Shown here in pieces: positions 34,364-38,123 of a DNA stretch of 38,123 nucleotides (position 1 is the first letter of the stretch; every line of letters begins with the position of its first letter). This DNA is from Hyphomicrobiales bacterium (lineage in GTDB: Bacteria > Pseudomonadota > Alphaproteobacteria > Rhizobiales > JAJFHB01). The translations under genes were made by a program, and so were the position numbers. The stretch is taken from assembly GCA_021775755.1 (NCBI GenBank), contig JAJFHE010000071.1, positions 1 to 38,123 on the forward strand, written 5' to 3'. The notes beneath the pieces are model-generated. The model saw only the letters and a list, made by a program, of their open reading frames with translations. It searched no databases and was not told the origin of the DNA.

Positions 34364-35587
34364 ATGTCCGCGCCTGACAAGATCAACAAGGTCGTGCTTG
34401 CCTATTCGGGCGGTCTCGACACGTCCATCATCCTGAAATGGCTGCAGGAAACCTATGCCTGCGAAGTGGTAACCTTTACCGCCGATCTCGGCCAGGGTGA
34501 AGAGCTGGAGCCGGCGCGCCGCAAGGCTGAAATGATGGGCATCAAGGATATCTATGTCGACGACCTGCGCGAGGAATTCGTCGGCGATTTTGTCTATCCG
34601 ATGTTCCGGGCCAACGCGGTGTATGAAGGTGTCTATCTCCTCGGCACGGCGATTGCGCGCCCCCTCATCGCCAAACGTCAGATCGAGATTGCGCGCGAAA
34701 CCGGCGCCGATGCGGTGGCCCATGGCGCGACCGGCAAGGGCAACGACCAGGTGCGTTTCGAGCTTGGCTACTATGCCTGCAATCCGCGCATCAAGGTCAT
34801 CTCGCCATGGCGGGAATGGGATTTCAAAAGCCGCACGGACCTCGTCGAATTCGCCGAAAAGCACCAGATCCCCGTGCCCAAGGACAAGCGCGGCGATGCG
34901 CCGTTTTCGGTCGATGCGAACCTCCTGCACTCATCGTCGGAGGGCAAGGTTCTCGAAGACCCCTGGGAATCGCCGGAAGAGTATGTTTTCCAGCGCACGA
35001 TTTCGCCTGAAGACGCGCCCGATATGGTAACGGAAATCGAGATCGGGTTTGACCGCGGTGATGCCGCTTCGCTCAACGGAAAGAAACTTTCGCCGGCGGA
35101 AATGCTCACGGCGCTCAACCAGCTTGGCCACGATAACGGCATCGGCCGTCTTGATCTCGTCGAAAACCGGTTTGTCGGCATGAAATCGCGCGGTGTCTAT
35201 GAGACGCCGGGCGGTACGATCTTGCTCGCCGCGCACCGGGCCATGGAATCGATAACGCTCGACCGCGGCGCCGCGCACCTGAAAGACGAGCTGATGCCGC
35301 GTTATGCGGAGCTTGTCTATTTCGGTTTCTGGTTCTCGCCGGAACGCGAAATGCTGCAGGCACTGATCGACAAGAGCCAGGAACATGTGGAGGGCACGGT
35401 GCGTCTCAAGCTCTACAAGGGCAATGTGATCGTCACCGGCCGCGAGAGCGACAAGTCTCTCTATTCAGACGAACTCGTGACCTTCGAGGACGATGCGGGC
35501 GCCTACGACCAAAAAGACGCCCTCGGTTTCATCAAGCTGAACGCCCTGCGGCTGCGCACACTTGCCATGCGCAGCGAAAAATCTTGA
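34364..35587 (+). CDS. argG: Argininosuccinate synthase
   Basis: ArgG condenses citrulline and aspartate with ATP to argininosuccinate in arginine biosynthesis. The 407-residue length is standard. The PP-loop SGGLDTS is at residues 15-21. [12 protein letters not shown] and [10 protein letters not shown]-type substrate motifs are recognisable, the latter as [17 protein letters not shown]. The family signature TADLGQGEE lies near 46-54. No other arg genes are close. The next gene begins 11 bp after the stop. Confidence 0.98.
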   Translation: MSAPDKINKVVLAYSGGLDTSIILKWLQETYACEVVTFTADLGQGEELEPARRKAEMMGIKDIYVDDLREEFVGDFVYPMFRANAVYEGVYLLGTAIARPLIAKRQIEIARETGADAVAHGATGKGNDQVRFELGYYACNPRIKVISPWREWDFKSRTDLVEFAEKHQIPVPKDKRGDAPFSVDANLLHSSSEGKVLEDPWESPEEYVFQRTISPEDAPDMVTEIEIGFDRGDAASLNGKKLSPAEMLTALNQLGHDNGIGRLDLVENRFVGMKSRGVYETPGGTILLAAHRAMESITLDRGAAHLKDELMPRYAELVYFGFWFSPEREMLQALIDKSQEHVEGTVRLKLYKGNVIVTGRESDKSLYSDELVTFEDDAGAYDQKDALGFIKLNALRLRTLAMRSEKS

Positions 35588-35597
35588 GTGCGGCACG

Positions 35598-36155
35598 ATG
35601 TGCGCTGCCGCCCCGCCTCCCGAAGCCGCGCTCACCCTTCTCAGGGAGCTCGGCGCGGACGTTGTCCGCCACCATGCCGGACGCACGCTGCTTGAACATC
35701 TGATCGCAACCCACGACCTGTTGACCGGCTGGCAGTGCACACCAGATGTCGCGGTGGCCGGCCTGTTTCACAGTATTTACGGCACCTCGGAGTTCAACAC
35801 GGCCTGCCTGCCGCCGGATGCCCGCGCTCAGGTAAGCGATGTCATTGGCGACGGTGCGGAACGGCTCGCCTATCTGTTTTCGGCGATGTCGCGCGATAAT
35901 TTCCTTGAAAACATCGGCCAAGGCCGCGTAAAGAGCAGGTTCGGCGACGGCGAGCTCTGTGTGTCGGACGATGAAACCGGAGCTCTCTGCGACATTCTTC
36001 TAGCCAACGAGCTCGATCTTGCCATCGCAAAGAAGGGCAAGGACCGGCCCGACAAGATCGCCAAGAAAGTCGGCCCCATTTTTGAAATCATCGGCGCGCA
36101 TGTGTCGCGCGCCGCGGCGGATGCCTACGCCGAGGCCTCCGCGACCGGAAACTGA
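35598..36155 (+). CDS. DUF6817-like protein
   Basis: This 185-residue cytoplasmic protein of unknown function fits the DUF6817 pattern: LLRELGADVVRHHAGRTLLEHLIATHDLLTGW, then VAVAGLFHSIYGTSEF. The histidines in HHAGRTLLEH, THDLL and FHSIYGT look like metal ligands of an HD-like helical fold, which would suggest a hydrolase, but this is inference. ATG 35598 was chosen; an in-frame ATG at 35562 would overlap argG by 26 bp. It sits in tight order between argG and typA (4-bp gap), suggesting read-through expression. Confidence 0.75.
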   Translation: MCAAAPPPEAALTLLRELGADVVRHHAGRTLLEHLIATHDLLTGWQCTPDVAVAGLFHSIYGTSEFNTACLPPDARAQVSDVIGDGAERLAYLFSAMSRDNFLENIGQGRVKSRFGDGELCVSDDETGALCDILLANELDLAIAKKGKDRPDKIAKKVGPIFEIIGAHVSRAAADAYAEASATGN

Positions 36156-36159
36156 ACTC

Positions 36160-37986
36160 ATGAGCCTGCGTAATATCGCCATCATCGCCCACGTCGATCA
36201 TGGCAAGACCACCATGATCGACCGCCTGCTTGCCCAGTCGGGGTCCTTCCGCGAGAACCAGCGGGTGGCGGAGCGCGCCATGGATTCCAATGATCTTGAG
36301 CGCGAACGCGGTATTACGATCCTCGCCAAGGTGACGTCTGTCGAATGGGACGGACAGCGCATCAACATCGTTGACACGCCGGGCCATGCCGATTTCGGCG
36401 GCGAGGTGGAACGCATCCTCAATATGGTGGATGGCGTGGTGCTTCTGGTCGATGCCGCCGAAGGGCCGATGCCGCAAACGAAATTCGTGCTCGCCAAGGC
36501 GCTCAATCTGGGCCTGAGGCCGATTGTGGCGGTGAATAAGATAGACAAGCCAGAGGAACGCCATGTCGAGGTTGTGAACGAGGTGTTCGATCTTTTCGCC
36601 GCACTCGATGCCAATGACGAGCAGCTCGATTTTCCGATCCTATACGGATCCGCGAAAGAAGGCTGGATGGCGCGTGAGCCCGAAGGTCCCAGAGAAGACA
36701 TGAGCGCGCTGTTCGACTTGGTGCTCGAGCACGTATCGGAGCCCGAAACCCAGGACGGCGCCTTCGCCATGCTGGCGACGACGGTTGAGGCGGACCCCTA
36801 TCTCGGCCGCATTCTGACCGGCCGCATCACGTCGGGCACAGCGCGGGCGAACATGAACATCAAGGCCCTGTCGCGCGAAGGCGGCGCGGTGGAACAGGGG
36901 CGCGTTTCGAAAGTGCTGGCGTTCCGCGGACTTGAACGCCTTCCCGTCGAGAGCGCTGAGGCCGGGGATATCGTCGCGATCGCCGGTCTCTCCAAGGCAA
37001 CCGTTGCCGATACGCTGTGCGCTCCTGAAGTGAGCCAGCCGATTGCGGCGCTGCCGATCGATCCGCCGACACTTGCCATGACATTCCGTATCAACGACGG
37101 GCCGCTCGCCGGCCGCGAGGGCGATAAGGTGCAAAGCCGAGTTATCCGCGACCGGCTGATGCGCGAAGCGGAAGGCAATGTCGCGCTCAAGGTAACGTCG
37201 ACACCGGATGCGGAGGCTTTCGATGTCGCGGGACGTGGCGAACTGCAGCTCGCGGTTCTCATCGAAACCATGCGGCGCGAAGGATTTGAACTTTGCGTCG
37301 GCCGGCCGCGCGTTGTCATGCGCAAGGACGAGAACGGCGCCTCGCTGGAACCGGTGGAAGAAGTCACCATCGACGTCGACGAGGAACATTCCGGCGTCGT
37401 TGTGCAGAAACTTTCCGAGCGGCGCGGCGAATTGGTTGACATGCGGCCCTCCGGCGCCGGGCGCCAGCGCGTTGTGTTCCATGCGCCGACGCGAGGGCTC
37501 ATCGGCTATCACGGCGAGCTGTTGTCAGATACCCGCGGTACGGCGATCATGAACCGCATGTTCCATGCCTATGTTCCCCATGTGGGCGCCATTCCAGCGC
37601 GCCGCACGGGCGTGCTGATCGCTTTGGGAGAAGGCCAGGCACTGGCATTTGCCCTGTGGAATCTCGAAGACCGCGGACCGATGTTCATCACGCCGGGCAC
37701 CAAGGTCTATCAGGGCATGATCGTCGGCGAGCACACGCGCGGCAATGATCTGGAAGTCAACGTGCTGAAGGGCAAGAAGCTCACCAACATGCGCGCCGCC
37801 GGCAAGGACGAGGCGGTGGCGCTCACGCCGCCCATCAAAATGACGCTGGAACGGGCGCTCGCCTTTATCGGCGACGATGAACTGGTGGAAGTCACGCCTG
37901 AATCTATCCGCCTGCGCAAAGGCCTCCTCGACCCTCATGAACGCAAGCGGGCAGAGAAAAGAAGCGCCGTCTCAGAGTTGGCCTGA
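36160..37986 (+). CDS. typA: Ribosome-associated GTPase TypA/BipA
   Basis: TypA/BipA is a translational GTPase related to EF-G that binds the ribosome and assists 50S assembly and stress or cold adaptation. It has 608 residues, the normal size. GTPase motifs: G1 AHVDHGKTT at 10-18, G2 in ERERGITILAK, G3 DTPGHADFGG at 72-81, G4 NKIDKP at 126-131, and G5 GSAKEGW. The C-terminal BipA domain contains APTRGLIGYHGELLSDTRGT and the NDLEVNVLKGKKLTNMRAAG ribosome-contact loop. The start at 36160 begins directly with MSLRNIAIIAHVDHG; a longer frame from 36019 is spurious. A strong 94-nt hairpin follows 40 bp after the stop. Confidence 0.98.
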   Translation: MSLRNIAIIAHVDHGKTTMIDRLLAQSGSFRENQRVAERAMDSNDLERERGITILAKVTSVEWDGQRINIVDTPGHADFGGEVERILNMVDGVVLLVDAAEGPMPQTKFVLAKALNLGLRPIVAVNKIDKPEERHVEVVNEVFDLFAALDANDEQLDFPILYGSAKEGWMAREPEGPREDMSALFDLVLEHVSEPETQDGAFAMLATTVEADPYLGRILTGRITSGTARANMNIKALSREGGAVEQGRVSKVLAFRGLERLPVESAEAGDIVAIAGLSKATVADTLCAPEVSQPIAALPIDPPTLAMTFRINDGPLAGREGDKVQSRVIRDRLMREAEGNVALKVTSTPDAEAFDVAGRGELQLAVLIETMRREGFELCVGRPRVVMRKDENGASLEPVEEVTIDVDEEHSGVVVQKLSERRGELVDMRPSGAGRQRVVFHAPTRGLIGYHGELLSDTRGTAIMNRMFHAYVPHVGAIPARRTGVLIALGEGQALAFALWNLEDRGPMFITPGTKVYQGMIVGEHTRGNDLEVNVLKGKKLTNMRAAGKDEAVALTPPIKMTLERALAFIGDDELVEVTPESIRLRKGLLDPHERKRAEKRSAVSELA

Positions 37987-38026
37987 GTGCTTTATACCAA
38001 GGGCGGCAATTATTGACCCATTTCAT

Positions 38027-38120
38027 GGGCCATTCCGGCTCGCTCGACGAGGCGCGGGCCGCAGTGCGATGCGGTGTATCGGACAAGGCCCGCAACGTGG
38101 TCGACGGGCCGGAATGGCCC
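38027..38120 (+). repeat. Structured hairpin downstream of typA (member of the repeat family)
   Basis: Outer stem 38027-38039/38108-38120 is 13 perfect base pairs (GGGCCATTCCGGC with GCCGGAATGGCCC). The inner stem is GCGGGCC (38054-38060) with GGCCCGC (38087-38093). The apical hairpin is CGATGC-GGT-GTATCG (38067-38081). The whole 94 nt align without gaps to the hairpin of unit 2. The 34 nt before it begin TATACC and end TTTCAT, only weakly like the leader of units 1-3. It may serve as the typA terminator, although no T-tract is visible within the window. Confidence 0.8.
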
Positions 38121-38123
38121 ACC

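Noticed and set aside
36640-37512. 290-residue minus-strand ORF
   Set aside because: Antisense to the conserved body of typA with no domain of its own.
38001-38026. Sequence before the typA-downstream hairpin as a true copy of the 33-nt leader
   Set aside because: Only about half the positions match the leader of units 1-3, mainly at the two ends; too weak to call, though the length agrees.

Overview
The window is GC-rich chromosomal DNA from an alphaproteobacterium, most likely Hyphomicrobiales (Rhizobiales)-like. This is inferred from gene content and order: ftsY-ispZ, a ccmABCDG cluster next to acnA and a DUF1223 gene, DUF2794, an IalB-family protein, and a full-consensus CtrA box. No rRNA, tRNA, CRISPR array, transposase gene or prophage gene was seen. 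Almost every gene is housekeeping or core metabolism, so the unusual material lies in the intergenic sequence.

Layout. 1-2203: the 3' part of ftsY with a perfect 12-bp tandem repeat, ispZ, and a convergent NUDIX gene. 2500-3436: a MarR regulator and a small protein gene behind a CtrA box. 3525-6437: the cytochrome c maturation operon ccmA-B-C-D-G (minus strand). 6752-12403: aconitase, a secreted DUF1223 protein, and htpG with a candidate heat-shock (sigma-32) promoter. 12404-13056: a small-ORF and hairpin-rich gap. 13057-14301: DUF2794, a strong bidirectional terminator, and a Bax inhibitor-1 family gene with a second sigma-32-type promoter of identical spacing. 14479-18509: a YbbP/YbbA-like ABC exporter divergent from a TesA-like esterase, an arrangement also known from E. 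coli. 18595-23157: RNA phosphodiesterase, LMW phosphatase, and an operon of pterin dehydratase, a three-domain RidA protein and an FAD amine oxidase, then a GNAT gene. 23157-29928: HD-GYP protein, ferredoxin reductase, SDR, DUF1232 protein, flavin monooxygenase with a divergent LysR regulator, and a small hypothetical gene. 29995-38123: quinone oxidoreductase, SpoU/TrmH methyltransferase, IalB, rlmN, a DsbA-fold isomerase, argG, a DUF6817-like gene, and typA.

The most interesting signal is a family of structured repeats. Three units (26829-26957 plus; 27093-26966 minus; 31094-30980 minus) each consist of a conserved 33-nt leader followed at once by an 82-96-nt hairpin. A fourth hairpin, downstream of typA (38027-38120), aligns without gaps over 94 nt to the hairpin at 27059-26966. 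About two thirds of its bases are identical, and many of the differences in the stems are compensatory. Two units form an inverted pair that fills the gap between convergent genes. One occupies the 5' leader of the quinone oxidoreductase gene and overlaps its ribosome binding site. Whether this is a mobile REP-like element, a terminator family or a structured RNA cannot be decided from one window.

Functional links: the RidA protein probably handles imine/enamine products of the oxidase encoded next to it. HtpG and the BI-1 protein appear to share heat-shock control. The ccm genes supply haem handling for c-type cytochromes.
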